Source: Dipetalonema caudispina (lineage: Eukaryota; Nematoda; Chromadorea; Rhabditida; Onchocercidae). From it: 64,000 nucleotides of DNA. Positions within the stretch are counted from its first letter, which is position 1. Each line of letters opens with the position of its first letter. The DNA is taken from NCBI GenBank assembly GCA_013365325.1, contig JABVXV010000140.1, positions 85,947 to 149,946 of the forward strand, written 5' to 3'. Below the pieces are notes generated by a model that had not been told where the DNA came from, did no database searches, and saw nothing but the letters and a program-made list of their open reading frames with translations. The position numbers and the translations under genes were made by a program. Shown piece by piece: positions 14,701-27,600 of the stretch.

Positions 14701-17700
14701 AAAAAAATTTGTTTTAAATTGCATATGCAAACGAACACGTTGGAGTTGGTTTAATAATTTATGGGAAATTATTACAAACATTTTTCGGTTCATTCGACAA
14801 TTTATATGGTGCTGTTGTTGTCCACCAATTTTAGGTTATTGCTTAAATAAGGTACATATATACCTACATGTAATTTAATTTACAATGAAAAAACATATTA
14901 ATTATTTGATTTATTTATTCTTTTCAACTTTTTCCCATTTGCTTAATTAGTCAGCACAAATTTATTCATATTTTTACTTACTTTTATTTGATTAATTAAT
15001 GCGAATTTATCAAATTTATTTCATTCGATATCATTTTATATGCTCAATTAGTAAAATTCTGTTTATTTTTTTCTAATTCAAATTCCAACACTGATATGCG
15101 TAAGATTACACGTATCGGTCAGTTATTTAGATAGCATTTTGGCCACCACCACGTGAATATTACTTTTTCATCGGTAACAACACACAAAATACTAGTAAAA
15201 GTGATCAGGAACCATTGAATCAGCAATATATTGTTCGAAAAGCTAACAAGTAATTGATTAGAAATTAAATTTTCAATCCATTCATAAGGCATAAATTTCG
15301 TAGTGAATATGATAGTAGTATGAAAATTCGTCATATAAGGATGTCAATAAGATATGATGGTGATAGCATCCAACCTGCAAAAAAACTGCAAGGTCAATTT
15401 CTATCTATTTTGTTTTTCCCTTAATTTTCTTTGGTTGATGATAGATTTATTATAATAAAATTAAGGAATAGTTACAAATACATATTTAGATCGGGAAATT
15501 TCATCCAGGTTAAAGGTTATAACATACCTCTCTAACATTTATCTGCTGCCAAGAGATATCTTAAAACTTTTATCCATACCTCTGTGAGTAAAGCTTTGAT
15601 GACAGAAAAGAAAAAGAACAAATTTACCAGTTTTTAAATAATTTTGCATTATCTAAACCATAATAGTGTTAAATTTTCAGCTAATTTTAATTTTAAATTA
15701 CAGAAATTGTTTGAAACGGAAAGATTGGAAATTTGGTTTTGAACATCAGTGTGCTGCTGAAATATTTGGTATTGAATGTTTCGTTACAGAAACAGAGAAA
15801 AAAAATGTAAATTATATTCTGTCATTGTTAAAATCCTAAATTTAAAGTTCAATATAAACCTTTAAAATGGTAAATGTTTGTAATGTTAGCAAATTTTATG
15901 TCGTACGAATAGCGATGAATTGATAATTTCAGCATATCGCCTGTGTATTTGTCCGAAAATCGAGACCACGTTACACATTGTTGTTCTCACATCCAAATGG
16001 TAGTGATATATCTGATCATCTTGTTGGATTACCTAATTTACATGATGCAGCAAGGTTAATAAATAATTTCATTTCAAGTAAACGTTAATAAAACTTCATC
16101 ATAGTACCAATTATCTCTTGTTGATAAATGTATCATCATAAGATGTAATGTAATCATAGCCAAATATTGCCAGTCAAATATTTATTTCTTCATACAATAA
16201 TATAATCGATTAAAATAAATTATACAATTTGTGTAGCTGAAATTTCCAAGAATATATCTTCATTGAAATTGTTTACTTATTGATTCATTCGGCATACATT
16301 ACAGTTACTGATTTTTTGATTAATTTCTATTTCTGGCTACAATGAATATAAAAATTTCTTTCAATTATAGATTTTTCAACTGTAATATATGCTCATACGA
16401 TTATAGTGGTTATGGTATTAGTGAAGGTAATCCAAGTGAAAAAAATATGTATTCGGATATCAATGCCGTGTATAAAGTAAAATTTTTGGCAAACGTTTCC
16501 GGATCTCATGCAGACAATGAATTTTATCTTAATTTTATTATAAATGAAGTCAAGCTTTTTCATACACATGTCAATATTCAATAGTAGAACAATACTATCA
16601 ATCTGATCATGGTATAATGTATTTTTGTAGTATCTATTGGAAGATTTATGCATTCCGGAAGCAAATATCATACTATGGGGCTACAGTATCGGTACAGTAG
16701 CATCAATAGAACTTGCAAAACAAGCTAGTGAACTTGCTGGCTTGATACTTTTAGCACCAGTAGCATCCATTATACGAACGATATGTTGGGGGAAATGTTG
16801 TTGGGATCGAAGTGAACAATGCGGTCGTTTAGCTGATTGTTGTAGTGATCGGTTTAATAGTGTCAAAAAGGTTTTATTCTTATGATGTTGCATATCATTG
16901 TAATCTTACTAGTTATGCATGTTTTATGATAATTTTTATAAATTTATATTATAATTTTTATTTATAGCTTTTGCTTAAAAATTCCTTTTGATTTTTTTAA
17001 AAAAATTGATGGGAACGGATTTGCATATTCAAATTAGCACAAATCAAATCATTGTTTAGCGCTATTTGAAAATATCCTACTTTTTTATCAGATTAGTGAA
17101 ATTAAAACGCCAACATTGATAGCACACGGAGTACAAGATATGATTGTAACGGTTGAGCATGGAAAAGCATTATATCGATTATGCCCTGGAGCTGTAAAAC
17201 CGTTATGGGTACCTGATGTTGGCCATAATAATCTTGAAAATAGCTCCATGTTATGGCGTCGAATGCGAAAATTCATTAATAGGTTAGTGAGTTATTAAGT
17301 TCTCAATTTAATGAGCTAAAAATTACAATAATTTTTCCCACTACTTATTTCTTATTTTTCTCCATTTTCGTTGTGACCTTTAAAGAAGATGAAAATAGGA
17401 CGGGAGAATGGGTGGAAAAAGCAAAAAGGAAGAAGATAATAAAATTTGGAAATTATTTCTTGAAAAACAATTTATTCAAATTTATAAATTTAATTTTTGT
17501 CATAGTTTTCCTTATACATTTTTCTACTCACATATTTTCCTCTTTTTATTTCTCTGTATTTCTCATTTTTTCCTTTATTTCTTTTTAAATATTTTGGCAT
17601 TAAAATCTGACAGATTAAAAATATTCAAGAATTAAATGTAACATAAATTAATTTGCAGAGAAGCACGACCACCTTTACAACGAATGAGATGTAAATCATC

Positions 17701-17767
17701 CAGGAAACATATTAAAAAGCACATTAAGAATAAAGACAGCATTGATACTAAAAAGTTTTTGGTGTAA
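11717..17767 (+). CDS. ABHD17-like alpha/beta hydrolase (putative protein depalmitoylase)
   Basis: Alpha/beta hydrolase of the ABHD17 (FAM108) type; characterised members remove palmitate from membrane proteins. Exons: 11717-11803, 12269-12424, 12921-12995, 13200-13238, (unresolved), ~14147-14248, 14698-14851, 15681-15806, 15933-16054, 16371-16476, 16631-16870, 17092-17282, 17659-17767 (TAA). All join in phase except around one short exon missing between 13239 and 14146. The catalytic core shows [21 protein letters not shown], the nucleophile elbow LWGYSIGT (Ser), the acid in HGVQD, and the catalytic His in VGHNN. A cysteine cluster, WCCCCPP, precedes the core and resembles the palmitoylated N-terminal cysteines of ABHD17. 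Unusually, it follows a Ser/Lys-rich extension of well over 150 residues. The Cys-rich loop [16 protein letters not shown] sits between nucleophile and acid, and the C-terminus is a basic tail. Family assignment is firm; substrate is unknown. Confidence 0.88.
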
Positions 17768-19212
17768 ATGTGTAATGAGAAAGAAGAAACTCAATGAAAA
17801 TCATTAATATGAATTATAATCTTGTTTATTAATCAAATTAATATTTTATTTTTTGTATTATCAGCGGATTTTTCAACGAAAACCTATGAAATGAATCCTA
17901 TTAAAATATATCTTAACCTTTCATAAATGTTCAAAATATCGTTTTTTTTACATCTATGTCAAATTCAAATCTCATTACCTCTTGATTATGCAATGCGAGA
18001 ATGGATTATTTCAATAATGGGAATTCTATGTGCATAATGTATTAAAAATTGATAATACTTGTCCAAATATACGAATTGAACATAAATATATCATTAATGA
18101 AATAATGATAGCGATGAAACAATTCGCTTTATTTGAATTCATTTCTTTGTGTTCCACTTTCTTTTTGAAATATTATAGTTTTCTCGTGAAAAAAAAAAAG
18201 GAAACACAATGAATTTACTTATTTGACTTCAGCTTAAACCTAGTTCTCGGTGAACTAACATTCGTTATTGCAATATTAGCCTTATGCTTAACACTATTTA
18301 CTTTTACTCATTCTTGCTGCAATTAAATTTTGAACTTATCAAATTGTTGTTGGAGAGAAAATTCCTAATAATTGGGAATATATAATGCATTAAATTGGTG
18401 CAATAATTCAAGGACATTCATCTTGGAAAATTATAAGCCAAAAAATAGAGTTACTGCAAATTCCCTTACAAGCAATGTTAATGAACATTATTTCAAGAAA
18501 ATTGACAGAACAGTTCTATTAAAATCATATTTCTACTGGACTAAATAAACAAATTGAAAAGTTACAATTTGTAAATGAAATGAAATTTTCCTTACCATTG
18601 TTCTCTTCATTCATTTCACTCAGTTTATATGAACTAACAGAAGTAAAAAAAAAACTGAGAAATGATAAAATTATGTTTTTTAAATTAAAAATAAAGAAAA
18701 TCTTAAATTTGAAACTGTAAAAATTGTTTGCAGTTGATTGCTTTCAAAAACTGACTACATAAAAGAGAATTGCTATGATGGAGCTATTTCTTAAACCTTT
18801 CTGATATTTAAGATTAAGAATACAACGTATAACTGTAATCATTGCTTGTCGTTTTCGATGTGTCACATCAAACAATTACATTGATAGGAAAGTTGATTGA
18901 AATTGTCTGATAATTAAAGCTTTGTTATAATTAATCAAAAAATTCTCTTCCATTCATTTAGTATTAAAGTTTCACTAAAATGCAAATTTATCTAATTATT
19001 TTACTAAAAATTATTGTAAAACTTATGACATTCATATGTTATTGTACAACAATTACTATATGACATCATACATGATAGAAGCGCAAATATTGAACAGAAA
19101 ATGAGGACGTGAGATTGGATCGTACCGTGGCAATTATGATTGTTTTATTTTACATTTGTAATAAATTAATCAGTTCAAAATTACTATCTACTTCACTCAA
19201 TTAATACCACAA
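17768..19212. other. Intergenic, AT-rich; no gene seen
   Basis: This lies between the 3' end of the ABHD17-like gene and the putative minus-strand stop codon at 19213. Only short chance ORFs and A/T runs are present. The hydrolase 3' UTR should occupy the first few hundred bases. Confidence 0.5.
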
Positions 19213-20352
19213 TCAATGGCTACGACGTGTTTCTGATAAAGTTGGCGAAGATGTCAAACGTTCACCAGCAAATGAATATGCTCGACGACGTGGTACGATC
19301 ATTAAATATTCTGATATTCCCTGAAATAAACCACTTCATAATTTTTTCAGACTTCGAGTACTATGACGAAATTTAATCCAACAGCATGCAATTGTACAAC
19401 AATAAGTTGAGAAATTTAGTTCTTCGCGATTTTACACTTCAAAGAAAAACGAAAATTCACGGATGGCGATTCTGATGGCGTAGAAATATCAACGACTTCA
19501 GCATTATATGCCAGTTCATCTATCAAATCGGACGTAAACTGAAATAGTCCAAGTGTAAAATTAATAATGACAATAAAAATTTTCGTTTTTAATTTATTCT
19601 TCAATTATTCCAACAGAAATTCCTTATTTTTTTGGCATTGTGTTGTTCGTAAATAAATAATTTATTAGTAAAGCTATGCGTAGGATCTTGAATGAACTGT
19701 TTGCAAGCGTACGCCATAATAATTTTACGAGTTATGAGAATGAAGTTGACATTTTATCGGTTGTTATCAAGAAGAGTGAGTAAAAAATAAGGCGGAACTG
19801 GAGCAACTTGTGTATTCCATACAACGAAGCTAACTGGTTCATCGTCTTCCGCATCCGGATCATCTTCTTCCATTTGATCACATACTGTCTGCAATGTATC
19901 CGTCGACATTCTTACCATGAATTTATCCTGTAAACTATTTTCCTCATTTTATCATTTTTATCATTCTTACAATGATGATATTTGTAGATTTTATCAATAT
20001 TACTGCAAAAATAATTATGAAAGTGTAAGATATTGCGAAATAATTCCAGTAGATAATTAACAAATGTAAATTTTCCCGGGAATTGAAATTAAACTATTTA
20101 ATATTAACAAGCTATTGTGTGATTCAACAGATAACACAAATATTGTCTGTCACCAAATTTTGCACTATTACTTAACCTACATCTGTGTCGTAAGTATTTG
20201 TCATTTCGAAGTTTATTCACTAATTTCAAACTTCTCCAAAATCTGAAATACATGAAGGCAAGCAATGTTGAAAAATGCATTTGTTGATTGGTTCAGCTAA
20301 ACTAAGCGCATTGTATCTCATTCTGAATGTTTCAAGAAATCTCGGAAGTCTA
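19213..20352 (-). CDS. Putative small unknown gene, 3' exons only
   Basis: I do not recognise this gene. On the minus strand four consecutive exons can be linked in phase. They are 20232-20352 (acceptor AATGCAG, contains LPRFLETFRMRYN), one beginning at 19927 (acceptor TTTACAG, contains DQMEEDDPDAEDDEP, 3' edge unresolved near 19780-19830), 19461-19538 (FTSDLIDELAYNAEVVD), and a last exon 19213-19320 after a good TTTATTTCAG acceptor, ending in a basic tail with TGA. The product would have an acidic stretch followed by an Arg/Ser-rich C-terminus. No start codon was found; upstream sequence meets the divergent gene at 20530. There is no homology support, so the model rests on splice sites and open frames. 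Confidence 0.38.
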
Positions 20353-20529
20353 CTGCATTTATGATGCTAGAGTTGTCTAATTATTCTCTATCATAAAAAA
20401 ATGATACGGTTAAATGCATCAGTTAAAGTATCAACCGCTTAAGCTTGATTAGAAATGTAGAAACAGAATCTGTTGAATATTGTTCAACATTTTAAATTCA
20501 TATTTGAATAAAATTCAAAAATAAAAGTT

Positions 20530-22769
20530 ATGAATTACAATCTTACTGTTACATATTTTTTGTTGGTCATTTATGTAGATGTCATGTTAATATTATACTT
20601 TCTCATTATTATAACTTCTGTTATTACGATCACTAATCAGTCAACATTACTTAAAGTGATCGGGACCGTTGAAAAGAAAGCTGATGTAAGTTAAATATAA
20701 TATTTCAATTGTTCAGAACTGCAAATTTTAGAATAGAAGATAATGAAATAAATCAAGTGGGAACGATGTGAAGTATTTAAAATAAAATAATGAAAAATCA
20801 AATTAAATGTTGTAACAATAAATTATAAGTCCATTATTTGACATGAACGACAGATTTGTTGGTTTCTCTAAAACAGTGAGGATGGAAACATGGAAAAAGA
20901 ATTGAACTTTTATGTGGTCATCTGAAAGAAACAAGGGAAATTGTGGACTTGTCCAGATATCGATATTACATGGAGCTATTATAAATCATAAAAATGAAGA
21001 AAGTTTGAGCTGACATAGCCAACAAATAGTAATAAATAAATTATAATAAAATTAAATAGGAAGAAAATTAATTAAATACTAATTTTAATAAAAATTATCC
21101 GTGATATCACCAATCATAACAGCATAAATGTTAATGTTTATGCTTTATTATTATCACTTTTTTGGATTCAAGTAACTAACGAATCATTTTGATTTCCGGA
21201 ATGTTAATGTTCGTTTAGGAAAGAAAAGTAAATGAATTGAAAATGGCTACAAATGCATGTTGTACAGAATGCACTAAACCTTACGTATCATTTCCCGTAG
21301 GTTCAGTGCATATCATTTATAGCTGTCATAATGATTATATGATAGATCCGAATCGTATCGTATTTTTCCACTTGACAAAAATCAATTTCACGGTATGTAT
21401 TCTTACTTTACGATAGATACGTATTTTCCTCACTTCATGTTACAGACGTATTCTCTTACATTTTACAGTATACATAAATATATTTCTTAATTTTGTAAAG
21501 CATTTCGGTGATGTTTAGAAATATCAATAATTTGAGGAAAATATTGAATATTTTAGTTAAATGAGGTTAATAGATCCAATTTTCGGAACTTTTAATCATT
21601 GCAAAATTAATAAATGATTAGCACAAATTTCTTTTCAGATATATGTGTATAATTATACTTTACGTAACATTCCGTTGCTATCAGAATAGATATTTGATTA
21701 ATATTGATTTATCATGAATGCTGTTGTTTTGATGATAGTGTAGTTTCATCGAAATTTTAAGCTTAGTTTTATTTTTTTTTTTTTTCTTTTTTTTTTTTAG
21801 CGTGACGTATGCGACGGTTGTTTGGAAAATGTTGAATTCAATGAAAAGACGTTACAACTGATTGTTAATTGCTGTTTATCGATCAATAACAAATGTTCCA
21901 GTTTTGAAAGTGATAATCATAGCAATGAGGTATAACAATTAGCATATTGAAAAGAATAATGTTATCAGAAGTCCGAGTTTTGTTCATTTGATAAAATAGA
22001 ACCGATCCTGTTTAAAATTATATGTTAGAAGAATTTAAAGATATTAACATTTTGTTTATTTTAGATTATCATTTACCTTTAAATTACCATTTTCTCGTTC
22101 TGTTTTAATTCATTTCATATTCTAATAAAAGAAAGTTTTTAAGCAAAAAAAAGATTTAGATTTTACTCATGCAATTTTAATCTATAGTTTAAATGACTTA
22201 ACGATATCCTTTGAATAGGCAACAACATATATGACGAAATTATTTGTTTTAAATTACAATTTCAAATTTCATTTGGAAGAAGCAGCACGCAGCGTTGAAA
22301 AAGCTACAAGTATTATCAATTTTTTCTTTTTAATTAAGAAGAAATGTTGTTGTGACTGTTTTTTAAACATTGATTTCGTAAAAAAATATTCATTAAAATT
22401 TAAATCGGTCAGGATTAAATCGTCTTATCTTATGTTGCTAAAATGAATATATGCTAGTATTTTGCTGATTATGGTTTAAAAACTGCGAAATATCCAAACA
22501 ATTATTATTCCTGTACTTCAAGTAAGGATTCAAGCTAGGCTTTATAGCTATAACAGCAAGACTATAACTGAATCTATAATGAAATCCGGGAAAATAATGA
22601 AATGGGAAGATAAATTTGTATCGAGCTAATAAAAATTTAGTTAAATTTAATAAAATTTTAAGGATTCATGAGAAGCATATGGTTTACTTTTGGTGTAATT
22701 ATGGTGATACTAATATTACTCTTAACCGTCGCTATCTTAATTAAGTGCTGGCGTTATTTTAAGGTTTGA
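20530..22769 (+). CDS. Cysteine-rich putative membrane protein, unknown family
   Basis: Five exons join in phase: 20530-20685, 21219-21392, 21801-21929, 22219-22309 and 22663-22769 (TGA), giving about 218 residues. The N-terminus has a long hydrophobic stretch (FLLVIYVDVMLILYFLIII), read as a signal anchor or first membrane segment. The middle is cysteine-rich (ACCTECTKP, VCDGCLEN, NCCLSINNKC). The last exon encodes a strong membrane segment (FGVIMVILILLLTVAILIKC) with a short basic tail. The Cys-rich part would thus lie between two membrane spans, probably extracellular or lumenal. All donors are GT, with TTTAG- or TAG-type acceptors; the final exon could instead splice onward at its AAG/GTTTGA. 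I recognise no family. Confidence 0.68.
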
Positions 22770-24649
22770 AATTCAATCATCTTCCTTGTTTATTTGATTA
22801 GGCATTTAATTTTGCTATTTTTTTAAGTCAACCAAACGTTTTTCAATGATTTACATCAGAAATGAAATGTTCGAATTATATTGCATATTTTTTGTATATC
22901 ATAGGATTCAAATCTCTCAAAAATTATATGAAGAATTCCAAAACATTGAATTATTCCAATATTAATTAATTGAAAATTGCACTTCATGTAGCAGAAATAG
23001 CTCCAAATTGCATATTTAAATAAAATTAACAAATAATATCATCTGAGTTTTTTGATTTGAGAACTTAGTTTTTTGAATATTTATTGGACAAAGAAATGAA
23101 TAAATCAGAATGTTAGGGCAAAAAAACTGATTATATTTCAATTTTCTATTAATATTTCAAACTTTATTTTCCAGCAAATTATATGACTTTTTATAATTTT
23201 TCTCCCTTTCCCTTTTGCAAATCATAATATGTCAAAAAAAAGAAATTAAATTTCAGTAAGTAAATTTCAATGAACCAATACCACCAATATATTGTGTTAC
23301 CTAATAAATGCATTATTTATTATTTCAAAAAATTGCATTTATTGTTGAAGTATCAAAAGCTCAAAAATGAGGGTGAAACGGAAGTAATTGATTACCATTT
23401 AACAAAATGTGGAAATAATTGGTTAATTGCCTTCATTAGTGGTTACATTTTGCAAAATTATGCAATAAAAAGTAATGGGATAGATAAGAGCTTATTATCA
23501 TATTGTTGTAGGATTGTCTCTGATAATTATAACTATAACGAGAAAGGTTAGAACTATAAAACAATGGTCACAAGTTTAAAACAAAGTCAAACAATTTGAA
23601 AATTTTTTTCATTTTTCTGTAGATGTTAAATCGTTGGAAGAAATAATTTATTTCATTTTTCAGTACCATTCATTTCGTAGCTTTCTTTCTTATCGAAATG
23701 AGTAGAGTGGTTTTTTGCAACTCCGTCTGGGTGCAACTTTTTCAAATTTCGATCATTCATCGTCGATTTTTATAGTCTTCGCTAACTTATCATCTTTATA
23801 TAAAATATTTTTTCGCTCCTCTATCTTTCAATCCCTTTTTACTTATACTTTATAAAAAAGAAAGCGATCAGATAATGAAACACAATTTGTTTGTTTTGTA
23901 GTTTAAAATAAAATTTAAAAGTGCTAAAATTTGCTGAACGTTTAACATTTTTTGTTATCATTACAGCTGTGAATCTCTTTTGATGAATCTCGAATTTGAT
24001 TATAAAATTATTAAAATATGGAATAATTAAGAAATTACTCATCTTTGGCTCCCACAGATTCACTTGTTTGCTTAGGAGAACTAATTAATAAACATGTGAT
24101 TCGAAAAATCAAATCTCTAATAATCAATTAATGGTAAAATATCTATAACAAGCAGCAATTTAAATACATTTTAAGCATTGATCAGTCAATCTATCCATAA
24201 TTTTTCCTGACAAAATTGTAGTTTGATCGAATTTTGTCGAAATTTTATATTTACACAGAGACATTGCATTCAATTTTTGCTTTACTCCATATCATACAAA
24301 TGAGTCGTATGCAAATGTTGTTTCACTTCATACTTGCATTACAACTGCATTCCGTTGCATGCATATTTGCCATTTATTTCAGTACGAATTAAATTGCTAA
24401 TAAAGTGCGATGTTAATCTGAAGAAAAGAAAAAAAAGTGATTCAATAGTAATAATTTCTTTTCTTTGTTTATTTTCTGCTACAATTTTGTGCGTTATAAA
24501 TTTGATAATTTCCAAACATCAAAAGTTTTAAATGTAAAATAAAATAGAATTAGAACAGAAATAAATATTCAATATAAAAAGAAGGACCTAAAAATATGGA
24601 ACAAATATAATTTGAAATAATCTTACCATTTCAGATATTTGTTAAGATT
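22770..24649. other. Intergenic; no supported gene
   Basis: AT-rich sequence between two convergent genes. It contains one 93-codon plus-strand ORF at 23270-23551 without a convincing start context or exon partner, which I do not call. Nothing else stands out. Confidence 0.5.
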
Positions 24650-27600
24650 TTACGATAAATGACTAAATGACCAGCTTCTATCGGGATATGATGGATGGAA
24701 ATATCCTCGAGATTGTTCAGAACGTATGGTACGTAATGAATTCATTGAATTTGTTCTTAGATTATGAGGCGGCATCATAATACGATCATTAAGGGATACG
24801 TTTCCAACTAATGGCATTGTTGAAGTGAATTGCAAACGTGACCTTTGTTGTAGTGCTCGACGTGATGATGATAGTAATGGCCAGCTATATCGACGTCGTG
24901 AATTTTCACCATCATTATCATCATGCTGGAAATTTCAACAACAATTTTCGTGTGAAAAAAAGAACAAATATGTAAAATACATCCATCAATATTGCATTTC
25001 AACTAATTGTATATAAGATTTTTGAACAAATATAAAAGAAGATCATTTGAATGACGAGAAAATTTTAAGTTTCTTCTTCTTAAGAGCTTCCTACTGTAAC
25101 AAACCAAAAATTAGCACTATTTTAAAATTATCCGATTATTTAATCATTCAATAAAGTATGCTGCATACAAATATTATGATGCTGAATACAGATTTAATTA
25201 TTTATAATATTTACTGGAATATTTGAAAAGAATTTCGAATCCTTTCTATTCCCAACCGTAGATTATGGTGGGAAAAGTTAATATCTGAAATTAAATATGT
25301 AAATTTATTTTAAAGATAGTTTACATCTGAAGTAGTTGTCCAATCCATAATATCATCAGCAATGCCAAATTCTGCATTAGCAATTGATCTGTAATACTTA
25401 ATTACTGCATTCTAAAATAGATACAATTGATGGACATCAAAAAAAAAAAAACAAAATTTCACAATTAAGATTAAGAGTGTTAAAGTGAATGATGTTTCAA
25501 ACTAAACAATGAAAAGAATACGAAATTGTTTGCATATTGGCACCATTTACTTATCTATTATGCATCATATTCTTTAATTTTGTAGTTTTGTCGTAATGCT
25601 GCATAAATTAACATAAAAAGTAGCAATTTAATAATTGCAGTATGCTAAGATTAGAATATACTAAATTACTTTAAGTATTGATATCACCCAAATAAGCCCA
25701 TCTTTCAAATAAGTTATTAAGAAGATTGTAGTTTTAAAATATTTAGACAGAAAACTTATCTAAATGTCAATTTTTATAGTAAATTACAGTTTTAAAATGT
25801 TGAAAATTGCAGTTATTTAGAAGAAATTTTCTGAAAACATTTAAATGAACCTTTCAAATGAGGAATTCATGAGAAGCCTAATTATTTGCTTTACTTGTAA
25901 ACAAATAAGACCATCGAACAAGATCATTCATTTCGAATTTAAATGATAGGGAAAAAAGTTGGCATAGAAAATTAACAATTTACAGATGTTCAAGCAAAAT
26001 ACATTTTTGTTGCATAGAATCAGCCAAGAAAAAACGATGTGAAAACAAAATTATTGTTATAATTCTGCATTTCAGAATATGATATCGGATAGAAAATTTT
26101 CACCACGCTAATCTCAATACTTAGCCATTTATTAAAAAGCTTAGTTGGCTTATATTTTTAAAGATGGAAAAAAGGACGAGAAGAAAGGATTTCTCCATTT
26201 TATTTCTTTCATCATTGCTTGAATTATTGAATACCAATTGTTAAATTATAGTTTTGTATTATTAGGGAAAACTCGGTACTTTGTAGACATGGAACGGTTC
26301 GTATTTTAATTCTCCTCAATCTTATTTCAACAATTTTTATGAAATTAAGTCAAAGTTCATAGGATTTACAAATGAATTTCATATATGTCCATGAACAGAA
26401 AGAGGCAAAGATAGCATTCGAGATAAGTGAAGAACATAAAAAGGAAATATCGGAATTTAGTATCATGAGATCTAATAGCTGAAATAATTATATGGAATAA
26501 CCTTGGTTGAACGATACGTGAACTGGTTGCATTCTCACGTCTATCAACAATGTTATTTTCATCATTATCATTATCATCATCTTCGACCACTTGTCTTAAA
26601 AATTCATTCGGATCCATATGATTATTCTCATCCATACTATCACTATTATCATGCATGTGTAAAAATTCGTCATCTGATGACGATGGCATTTGTTCATCAC
26701 TTACGTCAGTATCCATTTCGTTTTCAGTTCTATCACTTCCATCATCTGAATATATTATAGGAACGTTAAATTTATTCAAAACTTTTAAGTTTATCATTTC
26801 AAGATGACAAATATGAAACGGACAAGAGTAGTGAAAGATAAAACATAAATATCAATAATTAGGAAAGAAATTTTTAAACGTTAACAGAAAATTTAACATG
26901 ATAATGATTCAAGATTGTTCATAATTGAGATGCATGTTTAGAATTAAATACTGTTAGTCCGTGAAGATAAGGATGCTTTCATAATTAAGAGATTCTTAGT
27001 CTTTTCAGAAAAAAAAAGTTAAAATTACACTACGGAAGAAGTGCATTATACCAATTCATCGATGAGGCATTTCTCGATAGTTTAAAGAATATATTTTAGG
27101 TAAAGAGTCGAGAAATCCCGAACGTTACACTACCAGTAATTTAAAAAGTTGCAACAACTAAATTAGAAAAAAACTGATCATACAAATAAAATCAAAAATT
27201 GAATTGCCAAGAAAAAAGATGAAGAAAGAATCAATTTATTAAGTCATTAATTACAAACTGAGAAAAAAATTCATTTCACTTTCCAAAATAAATAGTTTGA
27301 CATTACTCTTCACATGACAAAATCATGAAACTTGACCACTGGTACCACAACTTTATATTTGACTCAACGAATTATGATTACCTATTTCTGAGATTTTGGT
27401 ATCTATCTGATAGAATTACAGGACAAAAGATATATAACAAAATTTTTCCTTCTTTCTTTTTTTTGATTTTTTGGTTAAATTGATTTCTCTTAGAATAAAT
27501 TCAACTATTTCCGTTACGTTTACTTTTTTATTTTGTTGAAATCACTAAATTCTATGAAAATATTGTTTTAGATGCAATCATAAATAGTGCAACTTGCTAT

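Noticed and set aside
23270..23551. 93-codon plus-strand ORF
   Set aside because: No splice partner, no start context and AT-driven composition; a chance ORF is likely at this base composition.
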